A program made the translations under genes and the position numbers. From CANIZL01 sp043788645 (GTDB lineage Bacteria > Verrucomicrobiota > Verrucomicrobiia > Limisphaerales > UBA9464), in NCBI GenBank assembly GCA_043788645.1, contig JAYVTS010000341.1, forward strand, positions 1 through 32,016: a DNA stretch of 32,016 bases, given 5' to 3'. Within the stretch, counting starts at the first letter, position 1; every line of letters starts with the position of its first letter. Under the pieces are notes generated by a model. That model was not told the origin of the DNA. It made no database searches and was given only the letters and a program-made list of their open reading frames with translations. Shown here one piece after another: positions 16,132-24,751 of the stretch.

Positions 16132-18108
16132 ATGATAGCTAGAGCACCGATAAGCGCTGAAAAAGCGCGCCGAACCAGAGGTTTCGGCAGGTTGTGGGCG
16201 GTAACCTCCCGAGGCGGTTTTCTGCTGGCGACCGCCGTCGCCGCTGTCGCGGGAGATTTCCAGCCCACCGGCAGCGAGTTCGCGCCGGTTACTGCGCAGG
16301 TGGGAGATCAAATTACTCCGTCGATTGCTCTGGGCCTGGATGGTCGAGGGTACGCGGTGTGGGCCGAAAATACCGATGGTTCCGGTTTTGGCATTGGAGC
16401 TCAAGCTTATTCACGGAACGGTATCCGGAGCGGTCAAAGTTTTCGCGTCAATTCTGTGACCCAAGGAGATCAGACGCTCCCCTCGATCGCGATCCTCTCA
16501 GACGGTTCGGCCCTCGTTGTCTGGCAACATGGCCCCGTTGGGTCGGCCGAAGTTCATGGACGAGTCATTGGGGCTAATGGTATTCTTGGGGCGGAGATGG
16601 TTCTCTCGGGAGCCAGTAAAGAGCTGAATACAATTGGTGTAGCCGCTTCCCCCAAAGGCGGGGCTCTGGTGGTCTGGTCCCAAGCGGGGGGTGACGCGGA
16701 TGGGTTTGCGGTGATGGCCCGTCCTTTAGCCGCCAACGGAGTGCCTTTGGCCCCCGAGCGGTCAATCAATGCTTTTACTTCCGGAAATCAACGTGGCTCC
16801 GCAGTGGCTGCTTTGGCGGATGGCACTTACGTGGTGACTTGGATTTCTGAAGGTCAAACCGGTGGAGAAAATGCCGATGTCATTGCGCGAAAGATCAATG
16901 CCAACGGTGTACCCGCTGGATCCGAGACGATCATCAGCCGTCCCAAATCACTCAATCAGATCCCGAACGTAGCCGGTTTGCCGTCGGGCGGTTTCGTGGT
17001 GGCTTGGTGTACGCTGAATGGTTTGCTCACCCCGGTGGTTGGGGGAAATGCGGCAGCTCACAATACCACCGCTTTGGCACAAGTCATTACCGATCCCGGG
17101 GCAGTGGTCTGGGGTGTCGTGGCCAGATCGTATACGGCAAGCTTTACCCCCGCGAGCGGAGAGGTGGTGGTCTCGGATCAGCCACGCAGTTCCCAACTCT
17201 CCCCGCGTCTTGCGGTGAGTGGCAGTTCTATTGGGATTACCTGGAGCGGCGGCGGGTTTGATGGTTCAGGAACGGGAATTGCCGGTCGAGCCTTTGACCT
17301 GCAACTCGGTGCCTTGGGTGGGCCCCAAACGGTCAACGAACGACGACGCGGGGATCAAGATAGTCCAAGCATTCTAGCCGATGGCGATGATAGCTTCTTA
17401 ATCGTTTGGTCCAATTGGTTAGGTTTAGATAATGGCATGGATTTGGCAGCCCGGCGTTTCCAGCGTCCTGCCAATCTCCTGGCTGCTCCCCCGGCACCCG
17501 TTCTTGAGGCGCTTTCGTCCTGGCAAATCCAAGCGACGTGGTCTCCGGTCCTTGGATTGCCCTTGGCCCGTTACGATGTCTTGGTTGATGGGGCGGAACA
17601 GCCCGTGGTGACGACGGACCCCGTTTTCGCGTCGCCGGATTATCTTCCTTCTACACCTCACAGCGTCAAATACCGCTACGTTCTCACCGATGGACGGAGT
17701 TCGCCTTACAGCGCGGCGGTCAGTGTTGTCACCTGGGGCAAAGATGCTAACAGCGACGGTTTGCCCGATGATTGGCAGGCTAAGTATTTTGGTCTGATCC
17801 CGGCTCATTGGCCGACCCCGGACCACGATAGCGATGGGGATGGCGTGAGTGATCGGAATGAGTATCTCGCCGGCACGGATCCTACGAACCCCAATGATGC
17901 CTTACGTTTAGTTTTGGGGGAGGGTCCCACGGGTCCACAAGTCTCGTGGAATGCCAAGCCTGGGTCTACCTATCGGTTACAATCGAGTGCTGACCTAGTG
18001 GGTTGGCAGTATCTTTCGGCACCGCTTTTCGCGGCTGAAGTCAGTCAAACCCAAACGGTGCCGGCCACGGTTGGCGCTCTTTATTTCCGGGTCCTTCGCC
18101 TCCGCTAA
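16132..18108 (+). CDS. Secreted seven-repeat propeller protein with FN3 and calcium-binding repeats
   Basis: The 658-residue product has a long basic N-terminus and export helix (GGFLLATAVAAVAG). Residues from about 59 to 440 hold seven repeats of roughly 55 residues with the pattern DQxxPSIAxLxDGxxVVxW, an acidic DGxG turn and GxPxGxE; seven copies suggest a seven-bladed beta-propeller. An FN3-like domain (PAPVLEALSSWQIQATWSP onward) follows, then thrombospondin type 3-like calcium sites (DANSDGLPDDWQ and DHDSDGDGVSDRNEYLAG), and a C-terminal beta module (GSTYRLQSSADLVGW, ending YFRVLRL) common in secreted verrucomicrobial proteins. It lies 47 bases behind the secretin and 2 bases before the next gene. 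A role as a surface component or substrate of the secretin is inferred. ATG 16132 is chosen over a TTG at 16111. Confidence 0.86.
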   Translation: MIARAPISAEKARRTRGFGRLWAVTSRGGFLLATAVAAVAGDFQPTGSEFAPVTAQVGDQITPSIALGLDGRGYAVWAENTDGSGFGIGAQAYSRNGIRSGQSFRVNSVTQGDQTLPSIAILSDGSALVVWQHGPVGSAEVHGRVIGANGILGAEMVLSGASKELNTIGVAASPKGGALVVWSQAGGDADGFAVMARPLAANGVPLAPERSINAFTSGNQRGSAVAALADGTYVVTWISEGQTGGENADVIARKINANGVPAGSETIISRPKSLNQIPNVAGLPSGGFVVAWCTLNGLLTPVVGGNAAAHNTTALAQVITDPGAVVWGVVARSYTASFTPASGEVVVSDQPRSSQLSPRLAVSGSSIGITWSGGGFDGSGTGIAGRAFDLQLGALGGPQTVNERRRGDQDSPSILADGDDSFLIVWSNWLGLDNGMDLAARRFQRPANLLAAPPAPVLEALSSWQIQATWSPVLGLPLARYDVLVDGAEQPVVTTDPVFASPDYLPSTPHSVKYRYVLTDGRSSPYSAAVSVVTWGKDANSDGLPDDWQAKYFGLIPAHWPTPDHDSDGDGVSDRNEYLAGTDPTNPNDALRLVLGEGPTGPQVSWNAKPGSTYRLQSSADLVGWQYLSAPLFAAEVSQTQTVPATVGALYFRVLRLR

Positions 18109-18110
18109 TC

Positions 18111-19667
18111 ATGAAGATTACACGTTACTCTTGGTCGCTGCTCGCCAGCGTGGGCCTTTCGGTTTCCACCCAGGCGTTTAGCCTTATAGGCATTGCCGAT
18201 CCTAGCCAGGTGTTTGCAATTGGATATTTTGCGAACGGAGTTGGGATTAGATCCTACGATCAACAAGGGGATCTCGGTGGTCCGCGAAACCTCGGCAGCG
18301 AATTCCGGTGGTCTTCACCGATTATTACCTATGGGTTTGATGCGACCTTCCTGGACTATTTCGGAACCAATGGCGTCATTGCCGTGGAGAAGGCGATCAA
18401 GGTCCTGAACGACCTGCCGGCGGCGTCTAAGATGACTCCCGGACTTACCGAGTTCCCTTTACGAACAGCGGGCGCAAATTTCGCGGCACAGCGGCTCCAT
18501 TTGTTTGATCTAAAATCGTTCACTTTGTCGATTTTGCTCGAGCAGATGGGACTCGCGGCACCCGAGCGATGGGTCTGGTGCCTCAAAGACCGCGAAGGCC
18601 CGCCGCCAGAACGGTATTTGATCATTAATCGCAACTTTGATCCGGTCACTCAGACCTATTCTCCATTCATCAATGGAACTCGGTACAGCTTTGTTATTGG
18701 AACTTATACCACGCCCGCTGGTCAGTTCTGGGATGCCCGCAAAGTCGCCTTAGATGCAGCCGAGCCCAATATTACGGTCGCCTCCCTTCACGGCATCCAA
18801 GGCGGTGAACTTGGGATTGATGATCGGGTGGCCCGCCAAATGAGATACACCTTCGGCAACATTGAAGGTCAAGCGGCGATTGGGTCTTGGGGTCTCTATT
18901 TTTCGGGTCTCACCCGAGATGACGCCGGCGGAATTCGGCACCTGATCCAACCTAGAAACCGAAATTACGAATCGGCACCCCTAGGATCGACGGGCCGGAG
19001 CGGGCTCACCGTTTCCTCGGTAACCCCTGGAACGAGTGGCGGCGGCACCGGCGGGGGTAATTCGCCGTTTCGTTTGGTGGACGATTTACCAGTCGTCGCG
19101 GTCGTTCCTACCGCCACCGCGGGTGGGACGCCTGCGGTGACCGCGGCCCCGGCTATTCAAATTGAAGCCGTCAGGAGCGGCGTTGATAAAATTGGTTTCA
19201 TCCGGGTCGACCTAGATCCTTTGACACGACGGATCAATCAACCGATTGCGGTCCAGTACCAGGAAACCATCGTCACGAATGGGACGTCGATCTCGCAACA
19301 AGTGGAGCGAATTTTGGTCCAACCCGATATTCTCTTTTCAGCGGCGGACATTGGGCAAACTCTCGCGATCCCCTTTGTCTACCGGCGCACACTCAACCTG
19401 ACCCAACCCGCTCGAACTGCGGTCGATGTTATCAATAATCCAAACAATACCTTGGGTTACCCAGGGAATATAAGCGGGACGGTCGACATTACGTTTAGCA
19501 CAATTGGACCCCATTATATTGACAACCAAGTCGGTGATAATCAGGCGAACTCATCTTACGGGTTTCTCTGGGGATCATTTGATGGGACGACCAATCGACC
19601 GATTGTGTACCCGGTCGGACAGGTGGATTTGAAGCAATTGGAGCAGGCTGCCCTGAAGGAAAAATAG
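18111..19667 (+). CDS. Unknown exported protein of the pilus-like operon
   Basis: This 518-residue protein begins with a clear signal peptide (SWSLLASVGLSVSTQAFS). I do not recognise a domain. The first half is mixed, with segments such as FGTNGVIAVEKAIKVLNDLP and PERWVWCLKDREGPPPERY. A glycine-rich hinge (TSGGGTGGGNSPF, about residues 304-316) separates it from a beta-rich second half containing IGFIRVDLDPLTRRINQPI and VDVINNPNNTLGYPGNISG. The start overlaps the tail of the previous gene closely (2 bases between stop and ATG), so the two are almost certainly co-expressed. The absence of calcium repeats distinguishes it from its neighbour. It is likely extracytoplasmic and may be displayed or exported through the secretin, but that is inference from position. 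Confidence 0.82.
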   Translation: MKITRYSWSLLASVGLSVSTQAFSLIGIADPSQVFAIGYFANGVGIRSYDQQGDLGGPRNLGSEFRWSSPIITYGFDATFLDYFGTNGVIAVEKAIKVLNDLPAASKMTPGLTEFPLRTAGANFAAQRLHLFDLKSFTLSILLEQMGLAAPERWVWCLKDREGPPPERYLIINRNFDPVTQTYSPFINGTRYSFVIGTYTTPAGQFWDARKVALDAAEPNITVASLHGIQGGELGIDDRVARQMRYTFGNIEGQAAIGSWGLYFSGLTRDDAGGIRHLIQPRNRNYESAPLGSTGRSGLTVSSVTPGTSGGGTGGGNSPFRLVDDLPVVAVVPTATAGGTPAVTAAPAIQIEAVRSGVDKIGFIRVDLDPLTRRINQPIAVQYQETIVTNGTSISQQVERILVQPDILFSAADIGQTLAIPFVYRRTLNLTQPARTAVDVINNPNNTLGYPGNISGTVDITFSTIGPHYIDNQVGDNQANSSYGFLWGSFDGTTNRPIVYPVGQVDLKQLEQAALKEK

Positions 19668-19685
19668 TAGCGACTGGTACATTTT

Positions 19686-22600
19686 ATGAATATCTTATCT
19701 AAGAGCCGAATTGCCGTAGGGATTTTGGCTTCAGCGGTTCAACTGTCCCGGTTGCTGGCGGTCGACACCCTGTACCAGAACGATGGAAATATCACGACGT
19801 CTGATATTCCCCCTCAAATCGATGCCACAGCATTTGTCAATAACGGACAAATGACCTTTTCCCTGTTAAACTTTCCATTTGAAACCAGAAACACCCTGAA
19901 TTTCACGAATCGGGGGATTATGGACGTGGCGCCAGGAATTCGATTTGAGACCGTTACGCACGATTCAAAACATATTCCGGCCCAAACATTTGTGGCCCCG
20001 GCGGGTTCATTGACTCGGGTCCGTGCCAACCAGTTGTTTACCGGTTTCGTGTTCAGTTCAGCTCAAGTGGGCCTTTTGTTGCAACAGTTTGGTATCAGCC
20101 TGGACGAGTTCATTGTGGCGACGGAGTTCAATCCCTTCCAAGACTATCAAGCGGCGACCTTGACCATTTCCGCTGAAACGATCGACATTCAGGGTCGGTT
20201 ACAAACCGATATCGGAAGTTCAATCGAAATCTCTGGAGGAAACGTCAATTTGGCAAATGCCGCCATGTACGGTTCACCTCCCCCCGCGACCCGCAGCGTA
20301 TATTTGGATGATAATTTGGACGGAATGATTGATCACATTGGGGCGCCAATTGGGTTAGCCGTTGATTATGGTTATGAATTCGATAACGCGTTCATGGACT
20401 ATACCACGCTGGCGACGCCTTTACGAGACCGCATCGTAGTCCAAACTCTTTCTGGTCCTGTCGTTCAGACAAATAGGACCGCAGCCGGAACCACGCCCTT
20501 CTTTCGCTATCGTACTGATTTTACACAGGTTCCAGCGGTCTTAGGGGACGATCTGCTTCCTCGGAGATCTATCGATACTTTAGTCTCTCCGATCCACTCT
20601 TATTACGTTTTCACCAATGCGTCCAACCCAACGAACCAGTTTATCCAAGCGGCGTTCGTCGGTTCGACTGATCCAGATGTCTTGGTGGACATCGTTTATG
20701 AAGGGAACGGTAGAAGCATCACCGCTTTTAGTCCGCTCCGGTTGCTCTTTGGAACCACGATTACCAACGTCGCGGATGGTGGGGTAGACCTGCTTGCCCT
20801 ATCGGTTGATTGCGATTTCGGCAACAATCCAGTGCTGGCCAATTTTCCTCTGGAGACTGATGCTAGCTTCATCTGGCCAAGTAATGTCGTGGTGCGCCGG
20901 TTCAACCCTTTTTCCATTCCGGTGACTCGACGTGATGTCGTCACGGGAAGTGTTACGAATATACTTTCCAAGACGAATCTCATCGCCGCCATGCGAACGG
21001 TCGCTGGGGCCAGCCAAAAGGTCTATACGAATTCAACGTTTCGTCCAAATCTGTTCACTGAGGCCTGGGTCCCGCCAACTCTATCCCTCACCCCGGTCGC
21101 GTTTACTAACACCTCCGCTACCAATCCCTACGTTGGTTTTGGATTCAGCTTCCGGTCAACGCCTTCTGATACCCAATTTTTGGATAATTCAGGAAAAACT
21201 TTTATCACTAACAACTTGGGACGGCTTTCGATCAGTGCCAAGAATCTGAATTTGACTCGTACTCGAGTAAAATCCCAGGGGCCGATTGTCGTCAAAACCG
21301 AGAATCTAATTTCTAGCACCGGAGCTGCACTGGACGGCCCCTATGTTGCTCTCGATCTTGGGAATACTAATGCCGCCGGAGACTTGAAGGTCCAAGGGTT
21401 GATTCGGCCCATTTTTGAAACCCTATTGGGTAGTGTGGAGTTTTTCATGAGCACCTGGACGAACAGTGCGATTTTCCCTGATCCAGCGAGTACTAATATG
21501 CCACCAGACGTGATCTCGGCCAACGTAGCCTTTCAGTACACCGTCGCCGACGTTTCGGTCATCAAGAGTGAACTGACTCAGGTGATTAACCTTTTGCTTC
21601 ATAGCAAGAAGGTGACGATCGACGATTCGGGCACGATCGAAGCATTGGCGGCGGCTGACACTGAAGAATTGCATTTCAACGGCGGAATTACCCTTAGGGG
21701 GATTGCGAATGAGATTGCGAATTCAGCGAATTTCCCCTCGTTAAAGCGACTCGCAGTGGGTCCCAATGGCGGTTTCGCGACACCGAGCCTGATCGATTTT
21801 GGTAGCGGACCTGCTGGACGTCTTGAATCCGTTATTTTAGCCGGCGATCTGACCAGAGGGGGTGGTGTTTTGCAGTCGAGCGGTATCCGCTTGAATAGCG
21901 TTGATATTGAAGTCGGTCCGTTGGCGGGCATTCAGATCGTGCGAGGTTCGTTAGGGTTGATCGCGGACACCTTGACGGTCACGGACTCAGCATCGCAGAC
22001 TAGTGGTATTCGAGGGAACGGACCGAGCGCGATTACGGTCAAGAGTCTGAGCCTCGTTCGGGGCACGATTGGAACGGCCAATGCAACGTTGCAACTGGCA
22101 GTGGCGGACACTTTCAGTGCGCCCGCAGCCACTGGCGGAGCGCTGGTGGTTCCCCTGGGACTTCAGTTGTTGAACCGGCCGCCTTCGACCGATCTTTCCG
22201 GTTTGAACATCCAGGTGGATGTTCCGGCCTATGCGAACGCGACTTTGCAATGGCCGGGCGAAGATCTTGGAGCGGTTTTGGCCGGCTTTAGCTCGCCCAA
22301 TAATTTTTCGATCAAGACCTTGGTCCTGGGAGGGGATAATTTTTCAACCATTGCTTTTAGTGGCGCCAGTGGCGCCACCAAGAATGCGCTTTATGTAAGC
22401 CAGATTCAGTTCCTTGCGGGTGCGATCCCGGTACTGACCAACCGAGTCATCACCGCCGGTGCAGGCGGGGCCAAGGTGACAAATAATGTGGTGGTGCCAG
22501 ATTTGAGCTATGTGCCGCAGCTACTGGATATTCCAGCTTCTTTCACCATCTATTTCGCCTCGGCCGTCACGGATACTGGAGCGGATATCACGGATGCGTT

Positions 22601-23021
22601 GGATGGATTGATTCCTGGCCGATTACGATTGGTTCGGATTCCGTCTGCCCCAACGGGCCTGGTTGAGGTGGCCTCAAGCAATGGCGATAAAATGTGGGTT
22701 CCCCGCTCCGTCGTGCAGTCGTTGACGTTGGATTCCGACGGGGATGGTATCGTCAATGGCTGGGATCCGCATCCGTTTGATGGAATCCGGCTGTCGGTGA
22801 ATACGGTGCAAATGGCGGGTGAACGGATGGTACGCCTTTCTTGGACGGCGGGTTCCAAGGCAAAATATGAGGTGGAGGCGACGTCCGCTCTCGGCAATGG
22901 TTCTTGGACGCCAGTTCAAACGGTCGTGAACACGAATTCCGCATCTAAGCTGATCGAACTCTATGACCGTACGCCGGAGGGAAGCCCCGCCAAGAGCTAC
23001 CGAGTGCGCTACTCATTCTGA
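19686..23021 (+). CDS. Very large exported surface protein, last gene of the pilus-like operon
   Basis: The 1111-residue product has a signal-like N-terminus (IAVGILASAVQLSRLLAVD) and then long stretches rich in Asn, Thr, Ser and hydrophobic beta strands, typical of fibrous or beta-helical surface proteins. Examples are ISAETIDIQGRLQTDIGSS and ISAKNLNLTRTRVKSQGPI, which resemble rungs of a right-handed beta-helix or filamentous adhesin. A calcium-type element LDSDGDGIVNGWDPHPFDG lies near residue 1020, followed by a C-terminal beta module (RLSWTAGSKAKYEVEATSAL) like that of the first secreted protein of this operon. No named family is recognised. It starts 18 bases after the previous stop and is followed by the operon terminator. 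Adhesin or structural surface component is the best inference. Confidence 0.82.
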   Translation: MNILSKSRIAVGILASAVQLSRLLAVDTLYQNDGNITTSDIPPQIDATAFVNNGQMTFSLLNFPFETRNTLNFTNRGIMDVAPGIRFETVTHDSKHIPAQTFVAPAGSLTRVRANQLFTGFVFSSAQVGLLLQQFGISLDEFIVATEFNPFQDYQAATLTISAETIDIQGRLQTDIGSSIEISGGNVNLANAAMYGSPPPATRSVYLDDNLDGMIDHIGAPIGLAVDYGYEFDNAFMDYTTLATPLRDRIVVQTLSGPVVQTNRTAAGTTPFFRYRTDFTQVPAVLGDDLLPRRSIDTLVSPIHSYYVFTNASNPTNQFIQAAFVGSTDPDVLVDIVYEGNGRSITAFSPLRLLFGTTITNVADGGVDLLALSVDCDFGNNPVLANFPLETDASFIWPSNVVVRRFNPFSIPVTRRDVVTGSVTNILSKTNLIAAMRTVAGASQKVYTNSTFRPNLFTEAWVPPTLSLTPVAFTNTSATNPYVGFGFSFRSTPSDTQFLDNSGKTFITNNLGRLSISAKNLNLTRTRVKSQGPIVVKTENLISSTGAALDGPYVALDLGNTNAAGDLKVQGLIRPIFETLLGSVEFFMSTWTNSAIFPDPASTNMPPDVISANVAFQYTVADVSVIKSELTQVINLLLHSKKVTIDDSGTIEALAAADTEELHFNGGITLRGIANEIANSANFPSLKRLAVGPNGGFATPSLIDFGSGPAGRLESVILAGDLTRGGGVLQSSGIRLNSVDIEVGPLAGIQIVRGSLGLIADTLTVTDSASQTSGIRGNGPSAITVKSLSLVRGTIGTANATLQLAVADTFSAPAATGGALVVPLGLQLLNRPPSTDLSGLNIQVDVPAYANATLQWPGEDLGAVLAGFSSPNNFSIKTLVLGGDNFSTIAFSGASGATKNALYVSQIQFLAGAIPVLTNRVITAGAGGAKVTNNVVVPDLSYVPQLLDIPASFTIYFASAVTDTGADITDALDGLIPGRLRLVRIPSAPTGLVEVASSNGDKMWVPRSVVQSLTLDSDGDGIVNGWDPHPFDGIRLSVNTVQMAGERMVRLSWTAGSKAKYEVEATSALGNGSWTPVQTVVNTNSASKLIELYDRTPEGSPAKSYRVRYSF

Positions 23022-23053
23022 TTCGCCGCAACGGAGGTATCCAATCATTTCAT

Positions 23054-23085
23054 AAGGCGCCTGGTTTTTTCCAGGCGCCTTTTTT
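23054..23085 (+). terminator. Rho-independent terminator ending the pilus-like operon
   Basis: AAGGCGCCTGG at 23054-23064 pairs perfectly with CCAGGCGCCTT at 23071-23081 around a six-T loop, followed by a T run through 23085. The 11-bp GC-rich stem plus T tract is a textbook intrinsic terminator for plus-strand transcripts, 33 bases after the last stop codon. Read on the minus strand the stem lacks a T run, so it should not stop the convergent pyrE transcript efficiently. Confidence 0.92.
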
Positions 23086-23093
23086 AATTCAGT

Positions 23094-23660
23094 CTAGCGA
23101 CTCCCTGGCTTGATCGCGGGTATCGCTCGGAGATCGGCGGGCAGAGCATCGGGAGCAAAGGTGTCCACCTGCAATCGAATCAAACTCGCCGTGGGCACAC
23201 CAAAATCCAACGAGCCATCGGATCGATCCACGAGCATCGCGACGCCAACGAGTTGGCCTCCCTGTTGGCGAACGATCTCAATCGTTTCCTGAACTCGACC
23301 GCCCTTGGTGACGACATCTTCCACAATGAGAATCGGTTCTCTCTCAACCAACTTGAACCCGCGGCGCAGCACCAGTTTCCCCTCTTCCTTTTCCGCAAAA
23401 ATAAATCGGCAGTTCAATTGGCGGGCGACTTCTTGGCCAATCACCAATCCGCCCATCGCCGGAGCAATCACCGTCGTCGGTGTTAGATGTCTCACTTGAG
23501 TCGCGAGCGCGGCTCCAAATCGAACCACGATGGGCATCTGTTGCAGGGCTTGTGCGCATTGGAAAAATTGCCGGCTGTGATGCCCGCTTCGAAGCACAAA
23601 ATGACCTTCCAAGAGAGCTCCCGTTTGGCGGAATAGATCCAACGCTTCCGAATTCGTCAT
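23094..23660 (-). CDS. pyrE: Orotate phosphoribosyltransferase
   Basis: A 188-residue cytoplasmic enzyme converting orotate and PRPP into orotidine 5-phosphate in de novo pyrimidine synthesis. The N-terminus MTNSEALDLFRQTGALLEGH and LRSGHHSRQFFQCA are typical of the short PyrE class found in many non-proteobacteria. The PRPP loop is ILIVEDVVTKGG at residues 110-121, with PAMGGLVIG earlier and the catalytic loop region FAEKEEGKLVLRRGF before it. An open frame continues 55 codons upstream but runs into the nth gene and has no conserved content; ATG 23660 is preferred. It lies 53 bases downstream of nth and is the last gene of the minus-strand group, converging on the pilus-like operon. Confidence 0.95.
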   Translation of the reverse strand: MTNSEALDLFRQTGALLEGHFVLRSGHHSRQFFQCAQALQQMPIVVRFGAALATQVRHLTPTTVIAPAMGGLVIGQEVARQLNCRFIFAEKEEGKLVLRRGFKLVEREPILIVEDVVTKGGRVQETIEIVRQQGGQLVGVAMLVDRSDGSLDFGVPTASLIRLQVDTFAPDALPADLRAIPAIKPGSR

Positions 23661-23713
23661 GCGGGGAGAGGTTAACGAGGCGTTGGATCGGGACAAGCTC
23701 GGGCACCCGGGGA

Positions 23714-24361
23714 TCAGCGTATCTCGCGACAATGATTCCGAATTTCGCAGCCACTGCAGTCGGGGTTCCGCGCACGACAGCGATTTCGTCCGTGCCAGAT
23801 CAGCCAGTGGCTGAAAACGGTCCATTGTTCTTGCGGCACGAGTTTTTGGAGATCGATCTCGATGCCTTCTGGAGTCGTTGCTCGGGTGAGTCCGAGGCGG
23901 GTCGTCACCCGGCCGACATGGGTATCAACGACGATTCCGATATTGAGTCCGTACGCGTTTCCTAAAACCACGTTGGCCGTCTTGCGTCCCACTCCCGCGA
24001 GGGCGGTCAGTTGCGCCATATCAGCCGGTACTTGGCCTCCATGGCGCTCGATCAAGGCACCGCAACAGGCTCGAATGAACTTGGCCTTGTTACGGTACAA
24101 ACCGATCCGACGAATATCCTGCGTCAATTCGGCGAGATCTGATTCCGCATAATCTCGTACGGAACGATATTTTTGAAAAAGGTCAACGGTGACTAGATTC
24201 ACCTGCCGATCTGTGCACTGAGCCGAAAGAATCGTCGCGATCAGCAGCTCAAGGGGATTGGTTGCGTTCAGGGCGCAATGCGCGTCGGGGTAAGCGAGGC
24301 GCAGCCGATCAATAATGGTCAACGTCCGCTGCTGTCGGGCGATGACGGATTCTCTTGGCAT
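23714..24361 (-). CDS. nth: Endonuclease III (DNA glycosylase/AP lyase)
   Basis: The 215-residue product removes oxidised pyrimidines and cleaves the abasic site in base excision repair. All key features are present: the helix-hairpin-helix LAGVGRKTANVVLG with catalytic Lys127, Asp146 in VVDTHVGRV, and a complete 4Fe-4S cluster loop with Cys195, Cys202, Cys205 and Cys211 in the canonical C-x6-C-x2-C-x5-C spacing. Length is standard. The ATG at 24361 (MPRESVIARQQ) is preferred; 16 extra upstream codons would overlap the stop of the preceding gene. The gene begins 14 bases after the Dabb gene stop, indicating co-transcription, but there is no functional link visible among these neighbours. Confidence 0.96.
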   Translation of the reverse strand: MPRESVIARQQRTLTIIDRLRLAYPDAHCALNATNPLELLIATILSAQCTDRQVNLVTVDLFQKYRSVRDYAESDLAELTQDIRRIGLYRNKAKFIRACCGALIERHGGQVPADMAQLTALAGVGRKTANVVLGNAYGLNIGIVVDTHVGRVTTRLGLTRATTPEGIEIDLQKLVPQEQWTVFSHWLIWHGRNRCRARNPDCSGCEIRNHCREIR

Positions 24362-24375
24362 CGCCCGATTCTCCT

Positions 24376-24672
24376 TCAGGCGAAATCGTAGACGAGCACT
24401 CGTTGCCAATACTGTTTGTTTTGGGCAACGAATTCGAGGTGGCGAGGATGGATCTGATACTCGTCCTGCGCCTTTTTATCAGGGAAAATCAGATTCAACG
24501 CGACTTGGTAGGATTGGTCTACGACGTCGCGGTGGCTGCTTACCATTTTGCCCACATGAAATTGGATCACCCCGGGAATGGGCTCCAAGAACTCGTGGCA
24601 CCCGGCAATGAGACTTTCCGCGGACTTGGGATTGGTTGGATCCGTCCAAAAAATTACAACGTGTGAAAACAT
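24376..24672 (-). CDS. Dabb (stress-responsive alpha/beta barrel) domain protein
   Basis: A 98-residue single-domain protein starting MFSHVVIFWTDP, the usual opening of Dabb proteins, with PGVIQFHVGKMVSSHRDVVD in the middle and a C-terminal HPRHLEFVAQNKQYW segment. This ferredoxin-like dimeric barrel fold is found in stress-induced plant proteins, some cyclases and many bacterial proteins of unknown role; no catalytic assignment is possible. The conserved His in the HPxHxxF element is present. The long frame upstream (77 codons) overlaps no conserved sequence and is not part of the gene. It is sandwiched between cca and nth on the same strand with gaps of 79 and 14 bases. Confidence 0.9.
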   Translation of the reverse strand: MFSHVVIFWTDPTNPKSAESLIAGCHEFLEPIPGVIQFHVGKMVSSHRDVVDQSYQVALNLIFPDKKAQDEYQIHPRHLEFVAQNKQYWQRVLVYDFA

Positions 24673-24751
24673 GCGGCCGGGAGCCTGAACGACGCCGGAC
24701 GCGGAGGCAATGCGAGGTTGATTCAAGCTCAAGTGGAAAAGGCCGAAGAAC

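Noticed and set aside
23054..23085. Bidirectional terminator also serving pyrE
   Set aside because: On the minus strand the stem is followed by ATGAAATG-type sequence rather than a T run.
23480..23965. Plus-strand open frame across pyrE and nth
   Set aside because: It is antisense to two well-supported genes and has no family content.
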